Positions 1 through 10,567 of a DNA stretch of 64,000 nucleotides are shown piece by piece. This stretch comes from Punica granatum (Eukaryota; Streptophyta; Magnoliopsida; Myrtales; Lythraceae), in contig NC_045130.1 of NCBI RefSeq assembly GCF_007655135.1, positions 10,974,001-11,038,000 on the forward strand, written 5' to 3'. A model generated the notes under the pieces. The model saw nothing but the letters and a program-made list of their open reading frames with translations. It was not told where the DNA came from and searched no databases. The position numbers and the translations under genes are program-made. Numbering within the stretch: the first letter of the stretch is position 1; every line of letters begins with the position of its first letter.

Positions 1-827
1 TTAATTATTTTGCCAAACGAAGGAGATCGCCTTTGCAGATTTGCTTCTCTTTTGTTACTTAATAAGTCAGTACTGTCCAAAAGAGAAGTTCGATAATTCT
101 TTCAGCTTCTTGATTGACGGGAAGAGATCTACTGGCACTTGTCAAATAAATAAAATAAAATAAATTATAAAATTATAGGCTATCCATCCTTGATGGATGG
201 GAGCCGGGGCCGAGGGGCAATCGCACCCCCTAAAATCTTGACAACACATGTAATTTACATATTATTCTTCAAATTTTGAAGAAATTTCTTGTATTCATCC
301 CATCACTTGGGAAAAGTATGTTTTTATTCGTCCCCATAACCTCGACCCCCTAACTTAAAACTCTGATTCGTCCCTTCTAGCCATTGGCATAATAATTAAG
401 CTTGTAATGAACCTAGATACTATGTGAAGACTTTTGAGTTAATTACGAGAGTTAGATATGGTGAGTATGAAGTACTGACTCTAACATATTATTTGATTAG
501 TCAATTAAAAAAATTCAAACTCTTATATGTAAAAATTAAGAAAGAAATTCAGTACAATGACTCACATTATATGAAACCAAGAAGCAGGAGGTTCTTTTTC
601 CGTTGCAAGGGAGGCCGGTGAGCCTAATACAACAAAATAAAAATCTTAATAGCTAATAAATAGACACGAATAGCCCCACTATTATCGAATATGAAATCTT
701 TTTGTTATCGGATGAGATAGTAATAGGTTCATCGTCTGATAGAATTTTCCAAGGTTCGATTCTTTGCTCGCCACAATTATATTTCTTATCAGGGGTATAA
801 GTCGATTATGTAAAATAAAAGGGGTAA

Positions 828-1087
828 AATTCACCCAAAAAAATAAAAGGTGTAAAAATCATTCCAATTGCATTGTTATGTCACAAAGAGTTTGAAAATA
901 AAAATAAGAGATGATAACTAATAAAGTGTTGATTGTGTGGTAAGCAACTCCAATTTTCATAAGGAAGAGAATACAAGTTCAAGTCTCTGTAAGCGCACTT
1001 ATTACGAGAGATAATAATTTTTAATATTTGATCTCATCAAATTGCGAGAGTAATATCTTTTACAATTTTAATTCACCCAAAAAATAA
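828..1087 (+). repeat. possible degenerate SINE-like segment
   Basis: A direct repeat of about 17 bases (AATTCACCC followed by an A-rich run and TAA) occurs at 828-847 and 1070-1087. Between them, 933-985 contains GTGGTAAGCAAC and AGTTCAAGTCTC, which loosely resemble Pol III box A and box B. Box A would lie about 90 bases inside the left repeat, farther than in a normal tRNA-derived SINE, so this may be chance or a composite relic. Confidence 0.22.
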
Positions 1088-1522
1088 CATGCGGCAAGTT
1101 ATTCCGAAAGTATCTAGAGACTTTTTATCTGCTCATAGAAATAATTAGTTTTCCGCCAATTTTCTTTGGTACCTTTTTTTGTCCAGTTTACATATCACCT
1201 ATCTAAAATGTTCAAATGATTTTGATTAGTTCAAGTTCGAATTAGACCGTCCACTAAAGATAAAACTTTACGTATTATAAATTTTCTCCATTTACAAAAT
1301 TTAGAATCCAATGTCTATTGTTTAACGAAAATAGATGCTAAACAACCTTAACAAACTCACGCTAGTTCGGTACTTTCCCATAAATAGTAAATACATCTAA
1401 ACCAAACAATGACAGCATCACAATAGTTATAATACCCATTCAGCAATAGAAAGGATAGCATCACAATAGTTTAGTTGGTCATAGTACGGAAATTTTCGCT
1501 TTTCAAAAAATACTATGATCGA

Positions 1523-1523
<1 letters not shown>

Positions 1524-1562
<39 letters not shown>
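1524..1562. repeat. (AT)n microsatellite
   Basis: About 19 uninterrupted AT units. Simple sequence repeat, likely length-polymorphic. Confidence 0.95.
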
Positions 1563-1564
<2 letters not shown>

Positions 1565-2009
1565 CTGCAGGGACCGAGAAAATGTATTAATTAAGTAGTA
1601 TTGTTAACGCACCTGATTAAGGTGGGAAAATCCTCTCTTAATATGGAGCTTCATAGCAAAGCGCCCAAATCGTCCCAATTTCCCAGGGTGTATATATACA
1701 TGAGATGATGTCTCTGTAACGCATTTAATGCTTTTAATACTCATTATTAGTACAAACTTTTTTTTAGTTTTATTGATGTTTAGTATTTCAGTTCAAATTT
1801 TTTATATTTTGTGTAGTTTATCACAAATAATAAAAGTATTAAACACTTAAAATGAAGTACCAAATGAATTATTGTGATATCATATCATGTTAAAATTTCA
1901 CGTGTATGTACAGATAGTTCAGATTAAATATTGCACTTCACATATATACTATTAAAATTCTCATAATTTCTTTTCTCAAACAATGTATATAGAAAGTTCC
2001 AGTTTCCGG

Positions 2010-2600
2010 ATCAGAATTCGCTATGCTACAGTCGATTCGCCAATTATCTCCTTAGTGACGAAGATTTTGTGATTAATTGGGGAACAATCCTGGGATTTTC
2101 CGAGGATGAATTCTGGGAATCACCGAGCTTCACTAATTCTTTGTCATCTGATGATAACACGTCATCCATGGCATTAAACGAGCAAGATATAGAATTTTTT
2201 GATGCTATCAGTAGCAACAATATAATCGACTTGGCATCATGGTGGACTCGAGCTCAACAGACGATCCATATGCCATGGGGGCCTGGGTGTGGCTTGTGTT
2301 GCAATGGCGCATAAGGCAGATCTGCCAGTGGCCAGCGGGATGCCGTACAGAGGGGTGAGGAGAAGGCCGTGACCTGAAGAGGAATGGAGCGAGGAGGTGG
2401 CTCGGGACCTATAACACCCCCGAGGATGCTGCACTGGCCGATGACCGAGCTGCTTTTAAGATGCGTAGGTCCATTTCCAAGGCTCGCCTCAACTTGCCTT
2501 CCCTCACCTTATGGGCTGTGATGGAGTCGAACCCGTGAGGATCAACCCAGAGCGTAAGCGCGCGTTCAAGCATATATATATCCTTCGCTTCAGGCGGTAG
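2010..2600 (+). pseudogene. AP2/ERF transcription factor pseudogene (ERF group IX-like)
   Basis: Broken copy of an ethylene-response-factor gene. An acidic N-terminal part reads through 2069-2314 (FVINWGTILGFSEDEFWESP). The AP2 domain then appears in pieces in three frames: PYRGVRRRP at 2343-2369, followed directly by TGA where the family has a Trp codon; a piece resembling the AAEIRDP strand at about 2382-2410; and [16 protein letters not shown] at 2419-2466, running into SKARLN. The group-typical tail [15 protein letters not shown] follows in another frame near 2508-2555. The segment normally encoding the ARVWLGT strand is missing. At least two frameshifts, one stop and one deletion make it non-functional. 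It was presumably a GCC-box-binding regulator. Identification rests on the recalled AP2 consensus. Confidence 0.8.
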
Positions 2601-2639
2601 TTGCCCTCTGTCTCTCAACTGATGACAAAATTAGTCTCC

Positions 2640-3237
2640 TTCAGGTTTAGAAACTAATGATCATGGAATGGTATTTTTCTGGGACCGTCTAAAATGAAGG
2701 AACCATCTATTTAAACTCGAGGAACGATGTTTTCTTGCCATTATCTCATCACCATCTAAATGTGCCACACCTCTTTTGACTCTTGAATGGCGATGAGAAA
2801 AACGACAGAAACTTTCTGGACACTTAGTATATGTATCACATCGAGAATTACAGACCGAGGGAGATGAACTGTTGCTCATCTCACCCTCTGTTTGTAATCA
2901 TACCTTCCGAGGAAAGAGACTACGATATTCGAAAAGCCATCCCGACTTGTGGTAGCGCAGGAAAAAAGCTATTAAAACCCAATGTTAACAGTGTTGTCAA
3001 GTGTGATGAGAATTCTATCATAGGAATTGCAGTGACTTTCGGGTCACTTCAAGTCAAGAATCAGAATACAAATAGAAGAGATCTGGAAGTTGGAGACTGA
3101 TACTTTGCTTGCATCGAAGAGAGACAGTCCGATAAAAGCTTTCACATTATTCTCTGCTGCTTCCATCTTCTCATTTTCCCAATATATACAAATCTTTTGA
3201 TCAGATCTTCCCAACAGCCAAAGGTTTCCGAACAAAA
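2640..3237 (+). other. upstream region and leader of the 168-residue gene
   Basis: No supportable coding sequence. Short ORFs on both strands lack recognisable domains. This DNA probably holds the promoter and 5' UTR of the gene starting at 3238. Confidence 0.45.
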
Positions 3238-4152
3238 ATGGGCCAGTTCATGAGTTTCATGGGGAAAGGCGAGTTCTGCAATTGCTTTCTGTTATATCCT
3301 CTGCTTTTGTCTCTTATGATATTGATGAATTTTCGTTTACGTGGTTCTCTTCTCACCATCTTTCCGTTTTCTCTCTTATCGCCCCACTTTGATAACTGAA
3401 CTTCACGCTGTTCGTTTGCATTGCAATTTAAATTACAGGAGGGGCCAACCCATCAGCACAGATGATTGGTCTGGTGATGGGAACACTTTACCAGCAGTTC
3501 GTTGAGAAAGATATCACGAACTTTGAGGATTTCCACATTGCTGTTCTTGACATATTCAAGTAAGCAGTTTCTTGGAACATTCCCATAGAGGTATATATAT
3601 AATGAATCAATCAGTGAGGCAGGACATACTGGACCTAAAAAACGATGTCGGTCGCTTATGATTCGAGAATACCGCCTGATACTTGGTGTTATTCTTTCTA
3701 CCTTTGCAGCACCTTCAATTCTGCTCTACCGGGAAAACACTTTGATGTCCCACCGAGGACCCAAATCGAGGTACGTAAGCAAGCACCTTCAGCAGAAAAG
3801 CTAACAGAAACATTCTCTTGTTATCTAATCCCAACTAAAGCTTTTTTGGTTCTCACAGAAATGCTTTCATCAATGGAAAGAGGCCAAAGATGAGAAGAAG
3901 AGGAAAGTCTTCATCAAATTCATGACGAACAACATGAGCCTCAACAAGCTCGATGACTACACGGTGATAACCGGCATCGTGACACCTCCAGCGGCGATGG
4001 CGATTAAGAAGGCAGGGGAGAACGTGCCTCAGCTGAAGATCATAAAGGCAGTACCTGATGTGCTTTTTGTTCCTTCAGCCACTGTCTTGGCCCTCATCTC
4101 CGTCAAGCTGTCCAGAAGGATCTTCGTCAAGAATTTAGCACCTGCCTCCTAA
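3238..4152 (+). CDS. conserved-looking 168-residue protein of unknown function
   Basis: I do not recognise a named function. Four exons join in frame: 3238-3268, 3439-3559, 3710-3770 and 3859-4152, giving 168 residues. The start MGQFMSFMGKG is the only ATG that fits exon 1. Intron 1 appears to use a GC donor (AAAG|GCGAGT) with a normal CAG acceptor; the other introns are GT-AG. The middle is amphipathic and charged (FVEKDITNFEDFHIAVLDIF). The C-terminal half has KLDDYTVITGIVTPPAAMA and ends with a hydrophobic stretch (VLFVPSATVLALISVKL) that could pack in a core or touch a membrane. That a decayed copy at 7342-7871 keeps mainly the same segments supports this being a real gene. It starts a tandemly duplicated two-gene unit with the convergent phosphatase gene. 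Confidence 0.78.
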
Positions 4153-4374
4153 TGGTGTCTATAAAAAGAGAGGGTGATGTCAAAAGGGAAGTTTGACAAC
4201 GGAGCTCATGTTTGACAGTTCTAAGACCATGTAAATATGTGGAAAGGCATTGGAGATTGTGATGTATCTAATGACATGGAGTCAAGTTATAAAGAAAGCA
4301 GTTCGAGATGCTGCTAAAATTTAACTGAAGAATCCCAACAAACTATACTCTAGAACTTGAGATAGTTCCCGGAA

Positions 4375-5420
4375 ATCAATGCACAAACCATTACCTCTGA
4401 AAACGATTATTGCATCAATCATCTGAAAGTTGAAAAGTTAATGAATAAGCACTCCGTTTGATGTATGAACGTTCAAAAGTTACAGAAACATCTAATAAGG
4501 ACAGTTCAGCTCTTAGGAGAAAAAGACTACCAACCAAGAAATCAATGAAAATCCTGCTAAAACTCTCTCAACATTTTGAATAGGTAAGTTCATCAGGTCA
4601 GATGTGATAGGCAAAATGCGGCAAAACCGAATTGAAATTAAATTGTTTGCAGTAAAAGAACTTATTTGCCCAACTCAGCAGATTAGGATAGGATAGATAG
4701 AAAGAATCTATAAGCAAGAAAAGTTGAGAGACTTCTTTTGATACCTACTGTCAATGCCAGCTCAACAAGTGAACCGGCTCGGCTACCTTGGAAACTGGCC
4801 TTGCTTTACGAGTCGCTGCTAATTTTGGCTCAGATTTCATGCTCACATGTTGTGAAGACTAGAGTTTCACAAGGCTCGTCCAAGGTCTCATGCCCGCCCT
4901 CACCGAGCTCCTTCAACCGCTGGACATCAGAAGGAAAGAGAACTGCGCCTAGGAGTAGAAAATATCACCAAAAGATATACAAACAAGGCAGTAGAATATC
5001 AATACTGTGTTCAAGCTGAGATTAACTAAAATATTAGTTGATTATCCTGATAAAACACTATCCCTCATCAAACCTGTCCAGCCATCGGAACTTTACCTGA
5101 CATATTAAAGAAGGGTCAGGTAGAACAAACAGAGTCTAAGCACCAGCTCCCGCCAGAACCCTCTTTGCTCCCGAAAAAACTAATCCTTTACTACAGGATT
5201 CATGAAGAACCAACTGATCCTACCCGCTCATCACCTCAATTCTTCTATAAATATTCCTCCCGAAACCAGTTACCAGCCCACCACAGGTATTCAGTTCAAT
5301 AAATTTCCAATCTGAGACTTCTAATCTTCTTCTTACAACTTATCATGAACAAAAAGCAGGAAATAGGTTAACAGGCTACAACCGGATTTTTCAACATAAA
5401 GAGCCTAACGACCAATGGAA
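4375..5420 (-). pseudogene. PTPMT-type phosphatase pseudogene (exons 1-2 and flanks)
   Basis: Decayed tandem copy of the intact phosphatase gene at 8464-10567. Similarity, read on the minus strand: 5300-5420 matches the upstream flank, 5050-5260 matches exon 1, 4850-4940 matches exon 2 (a reading like LFPSDVQRLKELGEGG against PFPADVPRLRELGVGG), and 4375-4740 matches introns 2-3. Exons 4-6, including the catalytic HCKAGRGRS, are missing: sequence passes directly from the flank of the 168-residue gene (about 4365) into intron-3 sequence, implying a deletion of roughly 1.3 kb relative to the second copy. Exon 1 also carries stops and indels. It retains introns, so it is a DNA-level duplicate, not a retrocopy. 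Confidence 0.82.
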
Positions 5421-5959
5421 GGAGGCAGGGGAGTATTCGAAGAATACGTATAACCCTTTCAGCAGACATCCTGCCATGACATATTAGTAAAGAATAAGTT
5501 CATATTTGGCGAATGTTGCTATATTTTTTTTCAGTTACAAGAGAGGCTAGGCCATGGATTTTACCATCGAAATGAAATGAAAAGCTAAAAGAAAAGGGGC
5601 ATGGGAAGACGCATTGACCAAAATCAAACTTAGAAACTCTCGGTTCCTTGATAAGCCCACGTGCCAGTGCACTACAACTCTTTCTGAATGTTCCTAAACT
5701 TTGCATAGAAGATATGTGCAAGTCATTAGAAGTACTTAGACTGTAAAACTGCGACAATTCTCCAAAAAAAACTATGTATCTAATTAATTGAATCAAAATG
5801 AAACAAGAATCCTCAATCCCTTTACTTATATTTATGTGCACATTACTTCATAAATATCCGGAATATCTGATAGAGATCACGAATGAGTAATAAAGTATAA
5901 CACATGGGCTACACAATATCTCTTGACCCGACCAAACCCAACCATTATCAGTTCATTAG

Positions 5960-6075
5960 GCCTCCTTAACAAGAATTCTGCCAAGAAACCCTACGGTAGC
6001 TTCCGTAATTGTGTGCAGCTTCCGGTGTCATTTGTTTGTGCCGAACTGTTAATAAACAGAGAGAGGGAATTACAT
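5960..6075 (-). pseudogene. PTPMT exon-5 fragment
   Basis: The minus strand reads VRHKQMTPEAAHNY, nearly identical to exon 5 of the intact phosphatase (VRHKRMTPEAAYNY at 9213-9124), and similarity continues into the adjoining intron (AATAAACA). It lies 5' of the pseudogene exon 1 copy, out of the normal exon order, so it is either a relocated piece or the remnant of a third copy of the locus. Confidence 0.75.
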
Positions 6076-6254
6076 TCAGGTCCATCCATGAACATGAACA
6101 AGAATTCATCCATATGCTGCTTCCACCTGCACAATTAGCTGCAGCTTGCAACGTACTAAATCCAAAAGCATTCTTTTGAACGGGGTCCGCTCTGCAAATA
6201 TGCCTTCCTGATTGTACCTGCCGATAACAGGGAAGCTACCGGACAGGGAGGCAC

Positions 6255-6840
6255 CCTTTTAATCGCCCCACTCCCTTCCCATGTCAAGCATCATAACCCA
6301 CTTGTCCGTCTTCACGTCATAGGTGGCTATGGCAGACCTTAATGGGGTGTTCAAGCGGTATCCCCCAGCCACATATACCATCCGCTCGCCATCACACACG
6401 AAAATTGTAGCACTTATAAACAAGACCTGGCATGTCCATTCCACGCCGCCATGTCGAGATCAGGAAACTGTATATGTAAACGAAATTTAGGTTGCTAGAC
6501 TTGGCCGAATTCGTCCTGCCTACCATTACAAGGTCCAACCCAACATCGTCCAGAAGGTGGCAGCAGAGGATAGCCGTTGGGAACTAGTGGAAGAGTGGAC
6601 CATCGTCCCGTGAGTGGCTTGAATACCGTAAACAAGGTAGGTTTGAAGGGAGCATGGTTAGATGAGACAAATTCCTGGGCTATTACAAGAAGCTTTTGGC
6701 TTCGGCCTGTAGCTTTCCTCCGGGCTCAAATTCGAGCGACTCTATCTCAGTCTTCCATTCCTGACAAACCGAACCAGCAAGTGGCAACCGTCATATCGAA
6801 TGCAAATAAAGCATTTGTGGGCTAATTCATTAGGCTGTCC
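6255..6840 (-). pseudogene. F-box/kelch-repeat protein pseudogene (KMD-like)
   Basis: Minus-strand relic of an F-box/kelch gene like the Arabidopsis KISS ME DEADLY group, whose products are SCF substrate adaptors. Readable pieces in gene order: RKATGRSQKLLVIAQ near 6715-6670, then LFTVFKPLTGRWSTLPLVPNG at about 6640-6570 (a kelch strand), VYVAGGYRLNTPLRSAIATYD at about 6385-6320 (second kelch repeat), and TDKWVMMLDMGREW near 6305-6265. The pieces lie in different frames with stops and deletions between them, and the F-box is not recognisable. It sits between the two copies of the tandem duplication. Confidence 0.78.
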
Positions 6841-7341
6841 CGGAATAAATTCCATTACTTGATTGATGGATTTGCTGTGAAATTGACCAAATTTCCCTCG
6901 TACTTGTACTGGCGTGAGAGGAACAAGTATGTGTATGTCTAGTACTTGGTACGTAAGGAAACATAGAACAGATGACTCCTAATATACATATGATATGATA
7001 GGATCGGGATTAGGGGAAGAGATATTCAATCATACTAAAATAAAATTGACATTAAAAAATTTAAATTGATATTTGAAAGGTCTATGTCCTAAACCGATAA
7101 TGACTTGAAATTCCAATATTTTCTCTCTCTCTTTTTTCCCTTTTATCCTTCTTGAGTCAACCTAAAGATATATATATATTGGTAATCAGCTAGAGATATT
7201 TTTAGTTTGAAGAAGACATAGCACCATATTAGATTATCCAAGCAAAAAAAAAAAAGGAAATAATATCAGAACAGTATTCAAGGCAATTTGTAGTTTAATG
7301 GTTGAAATATGATTTTCACGAAGCTATACTGTGATCATCGA
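6841..7341. other. intergenic, no gene seen
   Basis: AT-rich DNA between the kelch relic and the decayed second copy of the 168-residue gene. I see no coding or structured element. Confidence 0.6.
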
Positions 7342-7871
7342 GATGATTGGTCTGACGATGGGAACATTTTACTGGCGATTCGTCGAGAAAGATATAACAA
7401 ACTTCGAGGAATTCCACATTGCTGTTCTTGACATATGTAAGCAAGCAGTTTCTTCATACACTCCGAGAGAATTATAATGAATCAATCAGTGAGGCAGACA
7501 TACAGGACCTGATACGTGAGGTCTTTCGAGAATGACCACCTTGATCTTTGGTATCACAGTATAGATTTTTTGGTCTCACGGGCATGCTTTGCCCAGTGGA
7601 AAGAGGCCAAAGGTACGAAGAAGAGGGAAAGTCTTCACCATCTTCATGACAAAGAACATGAACCTCGACAAGCTTGATTTAAACACGGTGATAAAGGGGG
7701 TGATAACAGCATTGTGATGCCTCATGCAGCGATGGTGATTAAGAAGACAGGAGAGAATGTGCCTCAGCTGAAGATCGTAAAGGCTATACCTGACGTGGTT
7801 TTTGTTCCTTCAGCCACTGTTCCATCGAGCTATCCACAAGGATCTTCCTCATTAACTTAGCGCCTTCTTAA
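7342..7871 (+). pseudogene. decayed second copy of the 168-residue gene
   Basis: Matches the intact gene at 3238-4152 about 3.9 kb upstream. 7342-7440 corresponds to exon 2 (reading MIGLTMGTFYWRFVEKDITN), and 7590-7871 to exon 4 (FMTKNMNLDKLD, then KKTGENVPQLKIVKAIPDVVF). Exon 1 and exon 3 are not recognisable. Within the exon 4 copy there is a TAA near 7680 and an insertion around 7695-7715 that shifts the frame. The 3' flank stays similar to 4150-4370 until about 8093. It is the upstream half of the second tandem unit, whose phosphatase partner is intact. Confidence 0.85.
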
Positions 7872-8463
7872 GTTTTTAAGGTCATACTTAATGCTGTATT
7901 AAAAAAGGGAGATATTGAAATAGGAGTTTTATGATCGAGCTCATGTGAAAATATGGAAGGGATTGGAGATTGCAATGCATATTCATCTAATGACATGAAC
8001 GTATGTCTTGAGAAGGTAGCTCGAGATGCTGCTAAAAATCAATTGAAAAGGTGAAATATCCCAAGAACCTATGTCTTAGAACTCGAGATAGTTCCCACAA
8101 TGCTTAGCTCCGAAAATGATATATAATCTTCAAGCAGTTCTGTTTTAAATGTTTACCTTCTGACAATGGATGGGACATAGATGAAGTCTTCAAAAGATAC
8201 TGGAAAATTGAAATATTTGACTTCACAGGCTCAACATTTATTGTCCCGAAGAAGAAACAAAGAGTAAGAAACGAAGAATCACTCCTTTTTGCATCTGCCA
8301 AAGGTTTTAGGCAGATGTGGAACTAGATCTTTAAATCACTCAAATTCACACTTTTCCTATGCTCAAATCCTGGATAGCCAATCTCAAACTAAAGCCACCT
8401 TTAGGCATTATTCATCGATCCAGATCTATAGCTCAACAACTTATTGATAAGAGAAGAGAAATT

Positions 8464-10567
8464 TCAGTAGACCTTGATACCAACACCGAGATTCCCCAGT
8501 ACAGAAACGGAGCTTCCTTGCTTCTTCTGAAACGAATAGCTGCTAGGCCACAGGCATGAAAGCCTTGCCATGGCTAGCTGACTAGCAATGCTCATGATAC
8601 CGAGTTCTTCGTCCTTTGGACTGTACCCTTCGAGGTCAGACTTTGTCACAATCACCACAGAGCCATCGTCAAAGGCAGGTAAGTCGGCCTCTCTGATGCT
8701 TCCTGGTTTTCCTAATATACTTTTTGTGCCATTGGTGATTCCTCTGCTCTTGACCGTTATAGAATGGTAGTAATCTTGAACAGCCTGCAATTTTTTTATA
8801 TCGAATCAAGAAAAGCAGTGACGGATTGAGGTGGGTTTCAGCTTATTACACAAAACACATTTGGGTGGCCAAACCGACATGAGGGGCATAAATTGAACAG
8901 AGACATGTCCATCAACCGGTCAAGCACTATAAAAAGTTCAACTCAGTTTTAGCATATACTATTTGTACGAGGTAGCAGCAAGAGCCGACCATTGTGATGA
9001 AAGAAGCACCAAAACTAACTGAACACGTGAATCCCAATACCAGTTGCTGCTTATCAAAAGAATCTAGTCTTACAGAGAAAGAGAGAACTTGATGAAAGGA
9101 AAAACAGCCATAAATAAGCCTACCTGCAACTGGGACGAAGCCAAGAGGACCCTTGGCCTGACTGACTTCACATAATTATATGCAGCTTCTGGTGTCATTC
9201 GTTTGTGCCGGACCTGTCAATAAACACAGAATGGGACTGGATAAAAGGAAACAACCATTAAATACAATGAGCAGAAAACAAATGTACACCAATAAGTGCC
9301 CTACCAGGTAACACAGGACAATGGTTGTGCTGCGGCCTCGGCCGGCTTTGCAATGGACATAGGTTGTTCTCCCAAGAGATGCATTTTCTTCAAAAAAAAA
9401 TATGAATAAATTGATTAAGGGAAATTAATGCACGGACCATTACCTCTGGAAACGATTATTGCATCAGCTGTCTGAAAGTTGAAGTTAAACTGAATAAGTT
9501 ACTCCGTTTGATTTTAAGAATGTTCAAAAGTTGAAATAAACGGGTAAAAGAAAGACTAGCAACCACAAGTCAATAAGAATCCACCAAACCCTCATAAATT
9601 CCTCGATGGGTTATTATTTCATCAGACGTGATTGCCAAAATCCAGTGCCGAAACAAAAGTAATCTGTGGTGCTATTTGTTGGGTTTGATTTAGAGTGCGA
9701 GCCAGGTTCCAAGTTTAAGTCAGTCGAAACAATCAAAAGTCAATGGATTCGCGGTACATGTGTATGAGCTACGAAATGGAATTAGAAGCAGTAAAAGAAC
9801 ATATGTCCGCAGATTAGGACAGATAAACGAATATATTAGCAAGGAAAGTCTGATTTCTTCCAATACTTACTATGTATAAAGTCAACAGCTAGGCAAATAT
9901 CAGAAAATGACGGAGCAAAAAGATAATCTCTCGTTGGAATCACCAGATGATCAATATTAGAAGCCTGCAGGAATATCATATTACTTTGCAAATTATCACC
10001 GTAAATAAAGAAACCTGGTCCGAAGGAGGAAAAAGGTAGTACGAGGATCATAAACACAATAAAGCCTTCCCCCGTGGTGTCGGTAACTCAAATACCTACC
10101 CGACAATTAACTCAAATACATGACTCACATGATACAATGATGTGGAGACTAGAGTTTCGTAAGGCTCATTCAAGGTCACAACCCCGCCCACACCGAGCTC
10201 CCTCAAGCGCGGGACATCAGCGGGAAAGGGAACTGCGCCTAGCAGTACAAACTGTCACCGACAAATATAAAAACAAGGCACTAGGATATCAATAATCTGT
10301 TCAAGAAGAAATTAAATGAAACAACAACATATTATCTCTATCCGACAGTATTACCTCATCAACCCTATCCCACCAGCGGAACTCCACCTGAACTCTGTTC
10401 CGGAGGACATTGTAGAGAAGGGTCGGATAGAAGAGAGCCCGGGCACCGGCTCCCACCAGAACCCGCTTCGCTTCTGAAACAACTAACCCATTACCACAGG
10501 GCTCATGAAGAACCAATTGATCCTGTCCAGTCGCCACCTCTCCTTCCCTCAACTCCTCTATATACAT
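8464..10567 (-). CDS. PTPMT: PTPMT-type dual-specificity phosphatase (phosphatidylglycerophosphate phosphatase family)
   Basis: Six exons on the minus strand: 10567-10355, 10251-10129, 9964-9871, 9387-9305, 9213-9124 and 8784-8464, together 307 residues in frame. The start MYIEELREGE is the first ATG of the frame. Exon 2 gives GAVPFPADVPRLRELGVGGV and NEPYET; exon 3 gives DHLVIPTRDYLFAPS; exon 4 has the catalytic P-loop HCKAGRGRS (CX5R; nucleophile Cys, phosphate-binding Arg); exon 5 gives TPEAAYNYVKSVRPRV. This is the plant PTPMT family; homologues dephosphorylate phosphatidylglycerophosphate, a step toward phosphatidylglycerol and cardiolipin, in mitochondria and sometimes plastids. The C-terminal 107 residues are a plant-specific extension. 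It converges on the decayed copy of the 168-residue gene. Substrate and location are inferred from family. Confidence 0.9.

Larger units (their letters stand above)
1..2000. other. AT-rich intergenic DNA, no gene seen
   Basis: No open reading frame here resembles a known protein; the longest (424-621, plus) is low-complexity and starts without a recognisable domain. The stretch holds an (AT)n microsatellite and a weak SINE-like segment, listed separately. Nothing else is supportable. Confidence 0.7.

Noticed and set aside
2237..2618. Minus-strand ORFs over the ERF pseudogene
   Set aside because: Antisense shadows of the AP2 domain remnant on the plus strand.
5500..5841. 113-codon minus-strand ORF next to the PTPMT pseudogene
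   Set aside because: No recognisable domain, Ser/Phe-rich and low-complexity, no matching second copy; probably chance.
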